From Ichthyophonus hoferi (Eukaryota; Opisthokonta; Ichthyosporea; Ichthyophonida; Ichthyophonidae), in contig NAOQ01000366.1 of assembly GCA_002751075.1 (NCBI GenBank), positions 1 to 20,640 on the forward strand: DNA of 20,640 bases, written 5' to 3'. Each line of letters starts with the position of its first letter. Positions within the stretch are counted from its first letter, which is position 1. The notes under the pieces are model-generated. The model ran no database searches. It was not told the origin of the DNA and saw nothing but the letters and a program-made list of their open reading frames with translations. A program made the translations under genes and the position numbers. Below are positions 19,786 through 20,640 of this stretch, one piece after another.

Positions 19786-20640
19786 CTGTAAGTTATAATA
19801 GATAAATAGGTACAGAGCCTATAGGTATAGGATGTTAAATTATAAAATTAGCAGTATATTTTACATATTATATTTATATATTATTACTATTATTTCAAAA
19901 TCTTTTAATTTGGGTTATGTGATTTAATCCTTATTACTAATAGATCAATTAAATGAAATAAACATTGCCATATTATACTGATCTATTCCATACTAAATTC
20001 AAATAGGCATATATATAGTATGGCATTATAGTATATTATACTATATTGTAGTACAAGATATTACAGATATAGTGTGATGAAACAGGAAACATTATAGGGT
20101 AAGCATATAGTACAAATATAATACACCCTTACCTTACCTAAGTGTATTTTAAGTTGTTACCCTGATAGTGTAAACAAAACTAGAAGCCCCGTCTCCAATA
20201 CACAGTAGTTAATTTATACCATTAAAAATACATGTGATACAGTGAGACTGAATTTAGATCAAACTGTATACCTAATATAATATAGTATATAGGAATTAAT
20301 CTCAATCTCAATCAATACTATGTGGGTTTAATATACAATATCGACTATTTGATTAATAGAAGATAATGAATAAACAGAATACATGTTATATTCCATTACA
20401 AATAACTAAATAAATAAAGAATCATTGTAAGATACTACACATGTTTCACTATAGTACACTATCAGCCACCTATAACAATGTTATTGATTTACAATTAATA
20501 TTAAAAATTAAAAAATCTTCTGGGCCACTACATTTTTATTTCTAAATGTTTGCTATGTGTTAAATGCTTTCATTACACATAGTCAATTGAGATGTATATA
20601 TTAGAATGCCACGTAAATTCTTTGTTGAGGAGGTCATAGA
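19786..20640. other. AT-rich right end, probably intron of the exonuclease gene
   Basis: The exon at 19785 needs an upstream partner ending in phase 2, but I find no stretch here with the exo I DxE motif and a suitable donor. Candidate donors (near 20136 and 20272 on the minus strand) follow only very short or stop-containing frames. The upstream exon probably lies beyond 20640. Confidence 0.5.

Noticed and set aside
20605-20640. Minus-strand frame at the right edge as the missing upstream exonuclease exon
   Set aside because: A phase-2 donor can be drawn (AC before GTGGCA), but the visible residues YDLLNKEF do not resemble the exo I region.

Overview
The window is AT-rich eukaryotic DNA. 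Four multi-exon genes can be assembled from it, and every splice junction I placed preserves the reading frame. About 20 introns are visible; all are GT-AG except one probable GC-AG intron. Stop codons follow the standard code. The short introns, small proteins and heavy A/T microsatellites suggest a protist or an early-branching animal with a compact genome, but nothing here identifies the lineage.

Layout from left to right: (1) a small intronless secreted six-cysteine protein, 200-532 (+); (2) about 3.1 kb with no supported gene, then a weak 90-codon ORF at 3680-3952 (+); (3) a ten-exon ankyrin-repeat gene, 4094-8922 (-), with roughly one repeat per exon; (4) a 1.06-kb divergent interval; (5) a four-exon gene for a bacterial-type Rossmann/DUF2520 dehydrogenase-like protein, 9987-11942 (+); (6) a 1.1-kb convergent interval holding decayed gene fragments and one arm of an inverted repeat; (7) a seven-exon HAD-superfamily phosphatase gene, 13062-16325 (-); (8) a 1.9-kb interval with a four-unit array of about 165 bp and the second inverted-repeat arm; (9) the last three exons of a 3'-5' exonuclease of mut-7/EXD3 type, 18225-19785 (-), whose start is not found and probably lies beyond the right edge.

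The genes do not look like one pathway. The shared theme is structural. Most long introns carry arrays of 5-bp A/T-rich repeats. In at least two genes the intron also holds decayed tandem copies of the upstream exon end with its splice donor. The tail of the DUF2520 gene is duplicated just downstream in the same way. Local tandem duplication followed by decay therefore seems to be a main source of intron and spacer DNA here. The strongest single-gene observation is the full-length DUF2520 gene: the family is known mainly from bacteria, yet this copy has three spliceosomal introns.
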